Of a stretch of 64,000 nucleotides of DNA, positions 1 to 9,286 are shown in pieces. The translations under genes and the position numbers were made by a program. The notes below the pieces were generated by a model. It made no database searches. It saw nothing but the letters and a program-made list of their open reading frames with translations, and had not been told where the DNA came from. Source of the DNA: Ignavibacteriales bacterium (GTDB taxonomy: Bacteria; Bacteroidota; Ignavibacteria; Tepidaquicellales; Tepidaquicellaceae). How positions within the stretch are numbered: position 1 is the first letter of the stretch; every line of letters starts with the position of its first letter. The stretch is from NCBI GenBank assembly GCA_020635255.1, contig JACKAC010000002.1:952704-1016703 (forward strand), read 5' to 3'.

Positions 1-631
1 GCTGAGCGTAAATGTCCGCGAGTGTTTCAGTAACTATTTTTATCCTGCCAAACAGTTCTTCTTTTGCTTCCTGCTTTTTCGTGTTGTCATACGCGTTACC
101 TGAACTATGGAGAACCAGTGATGCGTTATCAAAATTTGTCTTCATCTTTTCAAACCTATCCCTGTTTACCTTCCTTTCAAGTTCGTTTAGGTTGTCGTCT
201 TTCACTTCGATGGATTTTAGGCGTGACTTTCCTATTATATTCATCACTGAATCTTTGTTGTCGTCGAATCTAAGCGAGGGTTCTTTCGCAAAATTATAAA
301 AGATACGCTCCTGGTTTGGCTCCTGTCTTAGTTTGACAAGGCTTTCCTTAAACTTTGCATGAATGGGAAGGTTTGCTATTTTGCTTTCGATGTCGTTGAA
401 GCATTTTTCTGCTTCGTTTAGATGTCCGAGCTTAAGCAGGGACTTTAACATTAGTACGCGCGCGGTCAAATAATCCGGGTAAATCTCAAGCCCGGTTTTA
501 CAGACAGATATGCACGCCTCATACTGCTTATTGAGGAAGTACACGTTAGCAAGACGGATGAAGACGGGTGAAAACACCTTTTCATTGAGCGACGCTTTAA
601 GGTTTTCTATGTAGCCGTCGAGATTATCCAT
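1..631 (-). CDS. TPR-like repeat protein, partial (3' end beyond window)
   Basis: The frame opens at ATG 631 on the minus strand and stays open to the left edge, giving 210 visible codons with no stop. The first ~100 residues alternate helices with TPR-like spacing, for example 'RLANVYFLNKQYEACISVC' and 'LKSLLKLGHLNEAEKCF'. After that the protein becomes charged and less regular. No signal peptide is seen. The start overlaps the stop of the upstream glycosyltransferase gene by 8 nt (ATGGATAA), so translation is probably coupled and this is likely the last visible gene of the operon starting near 3.8 kb. TPR proteins mediate protein-protein contacts; the specific role is unknown. Confidence 0.75.
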   Translation of the reverse strand, partial: MDNLDGYIENLKASLNEKVFSPVFIRLANVYFLNKQYEACISVCKTGLEIYPDYLTARVLMLKSLLKLGHLNEAEKCFNDIESKIANLPIHAKFKESLVKLRQEPNQERIFYNFAKEPSLRFDDNKDSVMNIIGKSRLKSIEVKDDNLNELERKVNRDRFEKMKTNFDNASLVLHSSGNAYDNTKKQEAKEELFGRIKIVTETLADIYAQ

Positions 632-2138
632 GTGATCCGGCGAGTTTCATTTTCTGTGAAATAATTCTATTTGCCATAATAACCTGCTTAATTGAAAGAT
701 AAGCCAATAAACTGAAACCTGCAGTGAACATCAGCTGGAACGGAATTGCGGCTATCTGGGCATGGATTATGGCGAGTACCACTCCAGCACCGCAGTACAG
801 CCCCATTAATGCCTCAATATACGATGTGAACGGTATCTTCTTCATCTGGTACGACTTATCATGCCATTTATCCGTTTGTGAGGTGATCTTATACTTTGGG
901 GTACGTACGAACTCCGATTTTTTGTTTATTAAGCCTTCGAATACAGCTTTGGTATTGTTCACGGAGAGTCCCATGCTTCCGGCAAGGAAGAGCGGGAAAT
1001 ATATTATTCTTTTCTGCCAATCGGTGTAGACGTCTTTTTGCGAATACAGGTAAAAGAGGAATGAGCCGATGAATGCAAAGACGAAGATGGACATAAATTT
1101 AAACGTGCCGTCATAATCACCGCCAAGTTTGATTAATAGTATCGGAATCTGTAGAAGCGCACATAAAAGGATGAACGGGTAAGCGAGATTGCTCCAGAGA
1201 TGAACGAATGACTGCACTTTCTCTTTGAAAGGCATTTTTGAGCGAAGGACTTTAGGGTAGATCTTCTTCGCTGTTTCTATTGCTCCTTTTGTCCAGCGGA
1301 ACTGCTGGGACTTGAGGGAATTTATTTCAGCGGGGAGCTCTGCGGGTGATGTGAAATTTATAAGATATTTGAATTTCCATCCTTTCATCTGCGCCCGGTA
1401 GGAGAGGTCGAGGTCTTCGGTTAGAGTGTCTGCCTCCCAGTTACCTGCGTCGAAGATGCATTCTTTACGCCAGATGCCGGCTGTGCCGTTGAAATTAATG
1501 AAGAACCCTGCTCTATTACGGACGGCCTGCTCTATGACGAAGTGACCGTCCAGAGCCATGGCCTGTGTTTTAGTGATAAGTGAATACTCCCTGTTCAAGT
1601 GTTCCCATCGTGTCTGCACGAGCCCGAGCTTTTCTATTTTGTAGAAGTAAGGGAGCGTGCGTAGAAGGAATTTTTTCCTCGGGATAAAGTCTGCATCGAA
1701 GATAGCAACGAACTCACCGCGCGCGGTTTTAAGTCCTTCTTTTAGCGCGCCTGCCTTGTAGCCGGTCCTGTCGGTTCGGTGAAGGAGTTTTATGTCATAT
1801 CCCTGAGCAAGGTATCTTTTAATATGTTCGGCGATGATCTCTGTGGTATCATCGGTGGAATCGTCGAGTATCTGGAATTCTATCTTGTCTTTTGGGTATT
1901 CTATACGGATACAGCAATCGATGAGCCTGGTGGATACGTAGCGTTCATTAAACATAGGGAGCTGGATAGTAACTACGGGAAATTCTTTGAGGTGGAGGTC
2001 TTCCATTGTTAGATCATCGGTGCGCTTATTAAACGTTCTCATATAGTAATATATCATAGTATAGCCATGCGCTCCGAATAAGAACAAGATCGTCAATGCA
2101 ACTATATATATTGTAAGTATTACGCTTTCGATTGCCAT
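624..2138 (-). CDS. Cellulose-synthase-like family 2 glycosyltransferase (membrane)
   Basis: A 504-residue processive-type GT2. One N-terminal membrane segment (residues ~5-32) precedes a cytoplasmic GT-A domain with 'LDDSTDDT' (91-98), the metal-binding DAD (148-150), the catalytic TED (239-241) and the QxxRW-type motif 'QQFRW' (277-281). Several membrane helices follow, roughly 315-480. These are the hallmarks of bacterial cellulose/mannan synthase-like enzymes that polymerise sugars from nucleotide-sugar donors and extrude the glycan. No PilZ domain is present and no BcsB partner lies nearby, so the product need not be cellulose. It lies 13 nt downstream of the lptE-like gene and overlaps the TPR gene. 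The polymer made is unknown. Confidence 0.85.
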   Translation of the reverse strand: MAIESVILTIYIVALTILFLFGAHGYTMIYYYMRTFNKRTDDLTMEDLHLKEFPVVTIQLPMFNERYVSTRLIDCCIRIEYPKDKIEFQILDDSTDDTTEIIAEHIKRYLAQGYDIKLLHRTDRTGYKAGALKEGLKTARGEFVAIFDADFIPRKKFLLRTLPYFYKIEKLGLVQTRWEHLNREYSLITKTQAMALDGHFVIEQAVRNRAGFFINFNGTAGIWRKECIFDAGNWEADTLTEDLDLSYRAQMKGWKFKYLINFTSPAELPAEINSLKSQQFRWTKGAIETAKKIYPKVLRSKMPFKEKVQSFVHLWSNLAYPFILLCALLQIPILLIKLGGDYDGTFKFMSIFVFAFIGSFLFYLYSQKDVYTDWQKRIIYFPLFLAGSMGLSVNNTKAVFEGLINKKSEFVRTPKYKITSQTDKWHDKSYQMKKIPFTSYIEALMGLYCGAGVVLAIIHAQIAAIPFQLMFTAGFSLLAYLSIKQVIMANRIISQKMKLAGSHG

Positions 2139-2151
2139 GTAATGATGATTG

Positions 2152-2670
2152 CTACCAGTTGGATGTTAGATCGTTTAAGATATCTTCCGTGATCTTGTCA
2201 ATTGCTTCGTTTATCCCGGTCTTTCGTTCGGAAAAGCTCCCGGAAGGGGAGTTGTATTCTCCGAAGTTATTAAAGGTCTTCTGCCAGATCTGTTTACCGG
2301 TTTTTAAATTCTGAAAATCGGCGCTGATAGTAATAGTTATCTTTCTTTTTGTTACGGTCTCGTCGCCGGAAATAACGAGGGGTTCATCGGTTACTGTGGC
2401 AATGTTACATACCAGCATACCGTCTGCGCCCTCTTTGCTGTCGAGAAGGAACGTATTGTCCGCAACGATCTTATTTTTCAGTGATTCGGTAAAATTCTCT
2501 CTTATGTCGGCTTCCGAAAAATTGCTCGTATTTTCAAAAAGCGGTATATATAATGTATTGATGCCTTTAGGCGGGTTCTTGCCTCTGAACCCGTAATTGC
2601 ACCCGCTTTGTGTTAAAATTACGCCGATAAGAAGCAATATAGCCAATATTAATCTATTCATCCGTGTCAT
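2152..2670 (-). CDS. lptE: LptE-like LPS-assembly lipoprotein
   Basis: A 172-residue lipoprotein. The signal peptide ends at Cys24 (context 'LTQSGCNYGFRG'), followed by the short alternating strand/helix fold typical of LptE in Bacteroidota ('INTLYIPLFENTSNFSEADI', 'TITISADFQNLKTGKQIW'). In the known family LptE plugs the LptD barrel and helps deliver LPS to the outer leaflet of the outer membrane. The ATG overlaps the stop of the upstream sigma-54 activator gene by 4 nt (ATGA), indicating translational coupling. A second ATG three codons in is an alternative start. lptD is not in the window. Confidence 0.8.
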   Translation of the reverse strand: MTRMNRLILAILLLIGVILTQSGCNYGFRGKNPPKGINTLYIPLFENTSNFSEADIRENFTESLKNKIVADNTFLLDSKEGADGMLVCNIATVTDEPLVISGDETVTKRKITITISADFQNLKTGKQIWQKTFNNFGEYNSPSGSFSERKTGINEAIDKITEDILNDLTSNW

Positions 2671-3791
2671 TCTTCTTCCCTGATATTATACTTGTTTATT
2701 TTTCGGTAAATGTTCCTTGGTGATTGGTCCAGTATGTCCGAAACCCGGTTGACGTTCCAGTTATTCTCCTTGAGCAGGTAGTGGAGAACTTCCTTTTCTA
2801 TTTCGTCGAAGTTCATGCTGTTCATTCTTTCTTTGGGGATGGTAAAGTCATCGGCTTTTCCGTTACCGGATCCTTTACGTGATTCTACAGTGTAGATATA
2901 ATTTCTAAGGTCAATTATGTCCGACTTTATTTCAGCTAATGCTCTCAGGAGTATCTCCCGGCTTCTGTAGTCTCCAGGTTCATCCATAGTTTCTTTCAAC
3001 ACGACGGGAAGTGATGAACCCGGCAATTGCAATTCGGGCTGTAAATGTTTTTTTACATCGGAAAGGGTTATCACGCCACCCTGGTTCAATACTATTATAC
3101 TTTCTATGAAGTTTTTAAGTTCACGCGCATTTCCCGACCAGTGGTAATTAATGATAAAGTTCATTGCATCATCTTCTATACCCGGAAATGAGATGCTGTT
3201 GGATTTGCAGAAGGAGTTTACAAAGTGATCGAATAAGACCTGGATGTCGGATTTGCGTTCACGAAGCGGGGGGATATGAAGGTTGATGGATTTTAACCTG
3301 TAGTATAAATCCTCCCTGAAATTTTTATTCAGAACTTCCTTTGCAAGATCTTTATTCGTTGCGGCAATGACACGGACGTCAACCTTAACTTTCTTAGAAC
3401 CTCCAACACGCATAAATTCGCCTGATTCGAGCACTCTCAATAATTTTACCTGTGTCAATAATGGCATTTCACCGATCTCATCCAGAAATATCGTACCGCC
3501 ATCGGCTGTTTCAAAATACCCCTGCCTGCTGTCGGTCGCCCCGGTGAACGCGCCTTTTTCATGACCAAAGAGCTCGCTTTCAATGATCCCTTCCGGGATA
3601 GCGCCGCAATTAACAGTGATCATCGGTTTGTCTTTTCGTGTGCTGAGTTTATAGATCGCATTTGCAGCAACTTCTTTACCAGTTCCGCTCTCACCTGTTA
3701 TCAAGACGCTGATATTGGTCGGCGCGACCTGTTTTATGGTCTCGTTTAGTTCTTTTATCTGTACGGAATCGCCTAAAAGCAAATATCTCAT
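2667..3791 (-). CDS. Sigma-54-dependent activator without receiver domain
   Basis: A 374-residue AAA+ activator that starts directly with the ATPase domain: Walker A 'GESGTGKE' (33-40), the intact sigma-54 contact loop GAFTGA (80-85), Walker B 'FLDEIGE' near 102 and 'NARELKNFIE' downstream. A Fis-type helix-turn-helix closes the protein ('NVNRVSDILDQSPRNIYRKI'). No N-terminal receiver or PAS domain exists, so activity must be set by abundance, a partner or the ~100-residue linker before the HTH. It heads an operon with lptE and the GT2 gene. This suggests, as inference, a link to envelope biogenesis. A promoter-like pair lies just upstream on the minus strand. Confidence 0.85.
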   Translation of the reverse strand: MRYLLLGDSVQIKELNETIKQVAPTNISVLITGESGTGKEVAANAIYKLSTRKDKPMITVNCGAIPEGIIESELFGHEKGAFTGATDSRQGYFETADGGTIFLDEIGEMPLLTQVKLLRVLESGEFMRVGGSKKVKVDVRVIAATNKDLAKEVLNKNFREDLYYRLKSINLHIPPLRERKSDIQVLFDHFVNSFCKSNSISFPGIEDDAMNFIINYHWSGNARELKNFIESIIVLNQGGVITLSDVKKHLQPELQLPGSSLPVVLKETMDEPGDYRSREILLRALAEIKSDIIDLRNYIYTVESRKGSGNGKADDFTIPKERMNSMNFDEIEKEVLHYLLKENNWNVNRVSDILDQSPRNIYRKINKYNIREEE

Positions 3792-3806
3792 ATTATTAAA
3801 TAATTA

Positions 3807-3837
3807 CAAATATAGCATTAATGGACAGGTTATTAAA
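3807..3837 (-). promoter_or_regulatory. Bacteroidetes-type promoter for the sigma-54 activator/lptE operon
   Basis: Read on the minus strand, TTTA (3837-3834) and TATATTTG (3814-3807) are separated by 19 nt. This closely fits the TTTG-N19-21-TAnnTTTG consensus of Bacteroidetes housekeeping promoters. It would start transcription about 10 nt before the ATG at 3791. Confidence 0.5.
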
Positions 3838-3889
3838 GATAAATAGGGGGACTCCTTAGGTAAGTATTGTATTGTAAAACAAAATTTAA

Positions 3890-3920
3890 TTTGATATTAG
3901 TTGAAATTTTAGTAATTTAG
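3890..3920 (+). promoter_or_regulatory. Bacteroidetes-type promoter for the T9SS protein gene
   Basis: TTTG (3890-3893), a 19-nt spacer and TAATTTAG (3913-3920, 7 of 8 consensus positions) precede the ATG at 3966, leaving a leader of about 40 nt. Confidence 0.5.
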
Positions 3921-3965
3921 GGAAGCTCCCAAATTTTAAAACATTTAAAATTAAGGGTAAGAGAA

Positions 3966-5186
3966 ATGACAAGAGCAACTACTACCGCAATAGGAATATT
4001 AATCCTATTTATATTTTCAACCTGTCTTTATTCACAGTCATGGAATATCCAAACAACCGGAGTTTATGATTATTTATGGTCCGCATCGTTTCCTAAACCG
4101 GATACAGGCTATGCTGTTGGCAGCAACGGGACTATTATTAAGACCGTAAATGGCGGAGTCAACTGGCAAAGTCAAAGTAATCCTTCAGGAGTTCTACTGC
4201 ACCATGTTTACTTTATTAGCGGGAGCCTCGGGTGGGCTGTCGGGCATAGCGGAAGGATCATAAAGACCACTAATGGCGGACAAAACTGGGTACTCCAATC
4301 GAGCGGCACAAGCAGTAATTTATTTTACGTCTATTTTATTCATCGGAATTACGGCTGGGTAGTCGGCGATAATGGAGTATTGAAAACTACTGATGGCGGA
4401 GATACCTGGGCAACCAGCCTTGTCGAACCCTGGGTTTATTCTGTATATTTTGTGAATCAAAATACAGGATGGGCCGGAGTTAGATATGGGAAATTGTTCA
4501 AAACAACTAACGGAGGTGATAATTGGATTGCGCAGACATCGGGAACAGTCTCTACATCTTTCTCGATGTACTTTATCAATGAAAACACAGGTTGGGCAGC
4601 AGGTGATTATAATAGTGTTATTAAAACCACGAACGGCGGTTCAACATGGTTTCACCAGGATTACGAGTTCGGCAGTTTTTCTACAACATTCAGGTCAGTA
4701 GTATTTGCGAATGATCAAATGGGCTGGATGGCAGGGTTAGATGGATTGGTACTTAGAACAACAAATGGGGGAACAAATTGGGTTCAACAGTCTGTTCCTG
4801 TAAACGGCGATTATCTTTCTATAAGAGTAAACGGAGTGCAGGGCTGGGCAGTCGGGGAAAACGGAACGGTGATCCATAGTGATAATGTTACAAATCTAAA
4901 TACGATAAGCTCATCAGTACCGGAAAGATATAACCTTTCGCAAAATTATCCAAATCCATTCAATCCATCTACAAAGATAAGTTTCGATATTCCGAAATCA
5001 GGTTTTACATCGCTTAAAATTTATGATATACTTGGCAAAAACATAGCGACACTTCTGTCATCGGAATTGCAGGAGGGAACCTACGAGTATGAATTCGATG
5101 CTTCGGCTCTAAACAGCGGAATTTACTACTACGTGCTTAACTCCGGCAGCTTTACAGAAACTAGGAAAATGATGTTAGTTAAATAA
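3966..5186 (+). CDS. T9SS-exported YCF48/BNR-like repeat protein
   Basis: A 406-residue secreted protein. A signal peptide (roughly residues 1-24, ending 'TCLYSQS') is followed by about six beta-propeller-type repeats marked by 'KTTNGGxxW' variants ('IKTVNGGVNW', 'LKTTDGGDTW', 'LRTTNGGTNW'), as in the YCF48/photosystem II stability-factor-like and BNR repeat families. The last ~85 residues form a type A T9SS sorting domain ('LSQNYPNPFNPSTKISF', ending 'TETRKMMLVK'). It is therefore probably displayed on or released from the cell surface. It is monocistronic between a promoter and a strong terminator. The ligand or function is unknown. The gene at 51.9 kb is a relative with the same architecture. 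Confidence 0.85.
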   Translation: MTRATTTAIGILILFIFSTCLYSQSWNIQTTGVYDYLWSASFPKPDTGYAVGSNGTIIKTVNGGVNWQSQSNPSGVLLHHVYFISGSLGWAVGHSGRIIKTTNGGQNWVLQSSGTSSNLFYVYFIHRNYGWVVGDNGVLKTTDGGDTWATSLVEPWVYSVYFVNQNTGWAGVRYGKLFKTTNGGDNWIAQTSGTVSTSFSMYFINENTGWAAGDYNSVIKTTNGGSTWFHQDYEFGSFSTTFRSVVFANDQMGWMAGLDGLVLRTTNGGTNWVQQSVPVNGDYLSIRVNGVQGWAVGENGTVIHSDNVTNLNTISSSVPERYNLSQNYPNPFNPSTKISFDIPKSGFTSLKIYDILGKNIATLLSSELQEGTYEYEFDASALNSGIYYYVLNSGSFTETRKMMLVK

Positions 5187-5212
5187 CATATTATTAAATA
5201 TGAGCTTTTTGG

Positions 5213-5239
5213 AAAGGTCTCTATACAGAGACCTTTTTT
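5213..5239 (+). terminator. Rho-independent terminator
   Basis: A perfect 10-bp stem (AAAGGTCTCT / AGAGACCTTT) with a 4-nt loop runs into six T residues, 27 nt after the stop of the T9SS protein gene. Confidence 0.85.
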
Positions 5240-5291
5240 GTTAGATTTATTCAATTTTATTTTAAAATGGTAATAAATATATTGTTTACTT

Positions 5292-6893
5292 ATGGCTAAA
5301 GCCCCCAAAAAGAAACCTATATCAAAAAAACCGAAGGTACAGGAAAATGTAACGGATCTGAATACCGTTATCGGCAAGTATTTTTGGCTGATCATACCCA
5401 TTCTCACGATAGTATATTTTATTTCAAGTAAGTATTCTGTCGGGTTTTACCAAGATGATGAGATCGCGCAGTATCTCAATATGCTTCAATTTTGGAATGA
5501 TCCATGGGTGATACTGGGGAATAACCCAAAACCGGGTTATAAGATATTTATGGTGATCCCGGCTCTATTCAGCTATGATACGGTTTTAATAGTAAATTCT
5601 TTAATCGCTTCACTAACTGTCTACCTGACCTATCTTTTGATCAGGGTATATAAGATCAACTACGCATTTTTTGGAGCGATCATACTGGCATTCCAGCCAT
5701 TATTTTTCGACCTGTCGTTCAGATCATACTCGGAGATATTCACAGCTCTGTGTATAGTAGGTTTTCTTACGCTGTATGAGAAGAAACATTATATATGGAG
5801 CGCGCTATTGTGCGGGTATATATTCACCGTAAGGCAGGAAATTGCTATCGTATTAATTATACTGGCTATAATATTTATACGAAAGAAGGAATATGTACCG
5901 GCAGTACTTCTTTTTGTATTCCCGGCTATATACAATCTGCTCGGCTTTATACATACGGGTGATATTATGTATGTGCTTACGGAAATGAAAAAGGTGGCAG
6001 GCTTAGCATATAAATCGCAGGGCTTCCTACACTATTTCAAGGTTTATGTATTTATAGTCGGACCGGTTTCACTTACAATGTTTCTTTCAGGCTTCTTTGG
6101 CTTTCTGGAAAAACCCGGTGAGTATAAGAGCTACATATCAAAATATTTTCTCCTGTATGTAATGTTTGTTTCTGTTTTTGCCGTTCAGTTGATGACGATG
6201 TTTAATGACGGTCCGAATCCGGGTAACTGGCGGTACCTTCTTCACATATCGCCGGTCTGTGCTGTATTTGCAACGATAGGATTAAATAATATTGCGAGTA
6301 AAAGTTTCCGCAGAACATTCTTTATACTTACAGGTGTGCTTGCGCTACTGGTTTTGGCATTCCTTTCTCATACGACAGACGGGTTTACAATTAAGGATCA
6401 GTCAGAATATTCTAAATTCCTTTTTATCGTTGCGATAATGGTGTTGGTACTGCTATTGTGGTCGGAGACCAAAACGAAATATCTTAACAATATGTCGGTT
6501 GTATTGATATTACTGTCGCTGGCTTATTTGTATTTCAATTTTGAGCCTAAGAAGCTTTCTCCTGAAAATCTAAAGATAAAGGAAGCCGCTGAATATCTTG
6601 ATAATAATTATAAGATCGACGGTAAAGAAGTCCTGACAAATCATTCTATGCTAAGCTTCTTTTCTAAACAGTATAAGGATAATGTTACTAAGTTTAAGCC
6701 GATACAATCGGGTACATTGCCGTCTGCTCCTCCGGGTTCAATAATAATCTGGGATACACACTATGGTTATAGACCGGAATGGGGGAACGACATAAATGTC
6801 GATAAGCTGCAGCAGGATTCATCGTATAAACTGGTCAATCAGATACTCTGGGATAACCGGGGACTCGGTGCATTTATATTCGAAAAAAAATAG
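5292..6893 (+). CDS. GT-C type membrane glycosyltransferase (PMT/ArnT-like)
   Basis: A 533-residue polytopic protein. A short basic N-terminus ('MAKAPKKKPISKKPK') precedes about ten membrane helices up to residue ~430 and then a soluble C-terminal domain of ~100 residues. The first external loop carries the acidic pair 'FYQDDEIAQYL' expected of GT-C enzymes that use polyprenyl-phosphate sugars. The family acts on the periplasmic side of the inner membrane, transferring sugar to lipid, glycan or protein. The epimerase and polyprenyl-type GT2 downstream (5-nt gap, then an overlap) could supply the lipid-linked donor. The acceptor is unknown. Confidence 0.7.
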   Translation: MAKAPKKKPISKKPKVQENVTDLNTVIGKYFWLIIPILTIVYFISSKYSVGFYQDDEIAQYLNMLQFWNDPWVILGNNPKPGYKIFMVIPALFSYDTVLIVNSLIASLTVYLTYLLIRVYKINYAFFGAIILAFQPLFFDLSFRSYSEIFTALCIVGFLTLYEKKHYIWSALLCGYIFTVRQEIAIVLIILAIIFIRKKEYVPAVLLFVFPAIYNLLGFIHTGDIMYVLTEMKKVAGLAYKSQGFLHYFKVYVFIVGPVSLTMFLSGFFGFLEKPGEYKSYISKYFLLYVMFVSVFAVQLMTMFNDGPNPGNWRYLLHISPVCAVFATIGLNNIASKSFRRTFFILTGVLALLVLAFLSHTTDGFTIKDQSEYSKFLFIVAIMVLVLLLWSETKTKYLNNMSVVLILLSLAYLYFNFEPKKLSPENLKIKEAAEYLDNNYKIDGKEVLTNHSMLSFFSKQYKDNVTKFKPIQSGTLPSAPPGSIIIWDTHYGYRPEWGNDINVDKLQQDSSYKLVNQILWDNRGLGAFIFEKK

Positions 6894-6897
6894 TGTA

Positions 6898-7869
6898 ATG
6901 AGCAGAGAAGGAAAAAATTGTATTATATACGGAGGCGGAGGATTTATAGGATCGCATCTTTGTGAGAACCTGCTGAATAAAGGTTATAATGTGACTGTTT
7001 TTGATAAGTTGAATTTCTCACAAAAGAATCTCACCGATATTATAGACAATATTAAGATAATCGAAGGGGATTTTAATAATGAGGTAGATATAGAAAGATC
7101 GCTCGCCGATATTGATTATGTGTTTCACCTTGTAAGCTCTACACTTCCTTCCAATTCTAACGAGAATCCTGTTTATGATGCGGAGACTAACTTGCTTTCG
7201 TCACTCCGTTTACTCGATGAATGCAGGAAAAATAAGATGCGTAAAGTGGTATTTCTTTCTTCCGGAGGTACTGTATATGGTATCCCTGAAGAAATCCCGG
7301 TAAAGGAATCACATACTATCAACCCAATCGTCTCTTATGGTATAATCAAACGAACGATCGAGAAATACCTGTACATGTATTATAAACTTTATGGGCTGGA
7401 TTATTATGTTTTTCGATTATCGAATCCATATGGGGAGAGACAAAATCCACTTGCTTCACAGGGAGCTATCGCCGTATTCATGTATAGGATCATTAATAAT
7501 CTGCCGATAGAGATATGGGGTGACGGCAGTATTACAAGGGATTATATTTATATCAAAGATGCAGTGGAAGTAATAGCAAAATCAATTGCCAGGAAAACCG
7601 ATGCAAAAATATTTAATGTAAGCACCGGAAAAGGGTATTCGCTCAATGATATTATCGAGATCATCAGTAGTTTATCCGGTAAGGAGGCTATAGTAAACTA
7701 TACTGAGAGCAGAAATATCGATGTTCCGGTGAGTATATTGGATAATACATTGGCAAAAGAAGCCTTCGACTGGGATCCGTCGACCGACATTACCGATGGA
7801 ATAAGAAATACTTACGAGTATATGTTTCACAATTATAACAACACTCCACCCACTGATGTCCCTTTTTGA
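6898..7869 (+). CDS. NAD-dependent sugar epimerase/dehydratase (GalE-like SDR)
   Basis: A 323-residue extended SDR enzyme. The ATG at 6898 is chosen because the Rossmann motif 'GGGGFIGSH' (12-20) then falls at its usual place near the N-terminus. A longer in-frame start at 6796 would lie inside the preceding gene and add unrelated sequence. Other motifs are 'SSGGTVYG' and the catalytic YxxxK as 'YGIIK'. The family interconverts nucleotide-sugars such as UDP-glucose/UDP-galactose or makes 4-keto-6-deoxy sugars. The sequence alone does not fix the substrate. It is flanked by two glycosyltransferase genes and overlaps the next by 14 nt, so it probably makes a sugar donor for them. Confidence 0.8.
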   Translation: MSREGKNCIIYGGGGFIGSHLCENLLNKGYNVTVFDKLNFSQKNLTDIIDNIKIIEGDFNNEVDIERSLADIDYVFHLVSSTLPSNSNENPVYDAETNLLSSLRLLDECRKNKMRKVVFLSSGGTVYGIPEEIPVKESHTINPIVSYGIIKRTIEKYLYMYYKLYGLDYYVFRLSNPYGERQNPLASQGAIAVFMYRIINNLPIEIWGDGSITRDYIYIKDAVEVIAKSIARKTDAKIFNVSTGKGYSLNDIIEIISSLSGKEAIVNYTESRNIDVPVSILDNTLAKEAFDWDPSTDITDGIRNTYEYMFHNYNNTPPTDVPF

Positions 7870-8593
7870 TTTCCAAAATATAACATTGACAGCTTTTTTC
7901 CCAGCTTACTACGACGAGGGTAATATTGCCAAGGTTGTGGATAAAACTGTCGAAGTCATCGAGTCTATGAATTTGAAGGATTACGAAGTTATCATCATCG
8001 AGGACGGAAGTCCGGACAGAACGGGGGAAGTGGCAGACGAGCTAGCGGAAAAATATGAAAAAGTCCGGGTAATTCACCATGAAAAAAATATGGGGTATGG
8101 TGCTACACTGCGCGATGGGTTTATGAATGCTAAAATGGATTACGTTTTTTATTCAGATGGTGACAACCAGTTCGATCTCGAGGACCTGCGGAAATTTGTA
8201 GCATTGATTCCTTTTACCGATATCGTTGTCGGATACAGGAAACAAAAACAGTATTCCCTTTATAGAAAATTCACTTCATTGTGTTACAACTACCTGCTTC
8301 GGCTTTTATTCGATATACATTACTGGGATATTGACTGCGCGTTCAAAGTATTCAAGGCTGACCTATTCAAAAAGATAAAGATCAATTCGATCGATGCTTT
8401 TATCGATGCTGAAATAATGTTGAAAGCGAAACTTTTGGATTACAGAACGACGGAGGTGGGTGTAGTCCATCTTCCACGACTGGATGGAATATCTACGGGC
8501 GCAAGACCTTCAGTTATATTGAGGACTATAAGAGAAATATTCGAATATAGGAAAGAGTACAAAAGAGAAATGGCAAAGAAGAATAAGAAGTAG
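7856..8593 (+). CDS. Family 2 glycosyltransferase, DPM1/polyprenyl-phosphate type
   Basis: A 245-residue soluble GT2. The nucleotide-binding region reads 'VIIIEDGSPDRTGEVADELA', with a following 'FYSDGDNQFD' for the DxD motif. This matches dolichyl-phosphate mannose synthase-like enzymes that load a sugar onto polyprenyl phosphate at the inner face of the membrane. The C-terminal ~20 residues are strongly basic ('REIFEYRKEYKREMAKKNKK'). No C-terminal membrane helices are present, unlike GtrB or ArnC. The start overlaps the epimerase gene by 14 nt. With the GT-C enzyme upstream it forms a plausible donor-making/donor-using pair. The sugar is unknown. Confidence 0.8.
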   Translation: MSLFDFQNITLTAFFPAYYDEGNIAKVVDKTVEVIESMNLKDYEVIIIEDGSPDRTGEVADELAEKYEKVRVIHHEKNMGYGATLRDGFMNAKMDYVFYSDGDNQFDLEDLRKFVALIPFTDIVVGYRKQKQYSLYRKFTSLCYNYLLRLLFDIHYWDIDCAFKVFKADLFKKIKINSIDAFIDAEIMLKAKLLDYRTTEVGVVHLPRLDGISTGARPSVILRTIREIFEYRKEYKREMAKKNKK

Positions 8594-9283
8594 TTATTTT
8601 TTTTCTCCCCTAAGGTAGTATTGTCCTCCCAACGGAATGAACCCCAAAAATTTTTCTAAAGGTCTGAATATTTTAAGAAAAGCTGGAAAGAATATTGTGT
8701 ATTGTTTTTTTGAGATCGTAAAGCCTGCTTTATTCATGAGCGCTTCTGATTCTTTTGCCGGTAGTAGTATCGCGTCCTCATCCCATACACAGTCGCGGAC
8801 TATCTTGCGTGTTACGGGATTGTTTGGATTGTGCTCAAAAATGTAGAGAGAACCTCCCGGTTTTAGTAAAGAATGAATTTTTTCTGTTGTGTCTTCGCGC
8901 AGTTTTGGCTCTATGTGATGGTAAACACATGATATGGAAATTACATCAAACTGCCCGGCATACTTCCCGAGATTTTCATCATCGATAAGAAAAAAATTTG
9001 CTCCGGGATTAGATTTTTTTGCAATGTCGAGGCTCTTTTGTGAAATGTCACATCCGAAGATGGACGAATCGGGAAAGTATTTTTCGTAAAAGCCAATATT
9101 TCTGCCAATACCACAACCGTAGTCAAGGATCATCTTTGGTTTCGATGTAAGAGTATCTTTTATGATCTTGATCTTATAATCGGCGAAGTAAGAATTCTCC
9201 TCCCCGAAAAACTCAAGATCTTCCTTTAATATCTTATCGTAATCCGACGCGTAATTGTCAAAATCAACTTTTTCTACAGGCAT
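8594..9283 (-). CDS. Class I SAM-dependent methyltransferase
   Basis: A 229-residue protein with a clear SAM-binding core: motif I 'ILDYGCGIGRNIGFYEKYF', the acidic motif 'FGCDISQKSLDIA' and the post-motif region 'YHHIEPKLREDTTEKIHSLL' followed by 'PGGSLYIFEHNP'. No membrane segment or target-specific domain is seen, so the methyl acceptor is unknown. It abuts the stop of the convergent GT2 gene with no intergenic space. It is the last gene of the metG-folP-copA minus-strand run, 3 nt after the metal-binding lipoprotein gene. Nothing ties its function to copper. Confidence 0.8.
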   Translation of the reverse strand: MPVEKVDFDNYASDYDKILKEDLEFFGEENSYFADYKIKIIKDTLTSKPKMILDYGCGIGRNIGFYEKYFPDSSIFGCDISQKSLDIAKKSNPGANFFLIDDENLGKYAGQFDVISISCVYHHIEPKLREDTTEKIHSLLKPGGSLYIFEHNPNNPVTRKIVRDCVWDEDAILLPAKESEALMNKAGFTISKKQYTIFFPAFLKIFRPLEKFLGFIPLGGQYYLRGEKK

Positions 9284-9286
9284 GTA

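Noticed and set aside
6796..6897. Longer start for the epimerase gene
   Set aside because: It would overlap the preceding glycosyltransferase gene by about 100 nt and place unrelated residues before the Rossmann motif, which sits normally with the ATG at 6898.
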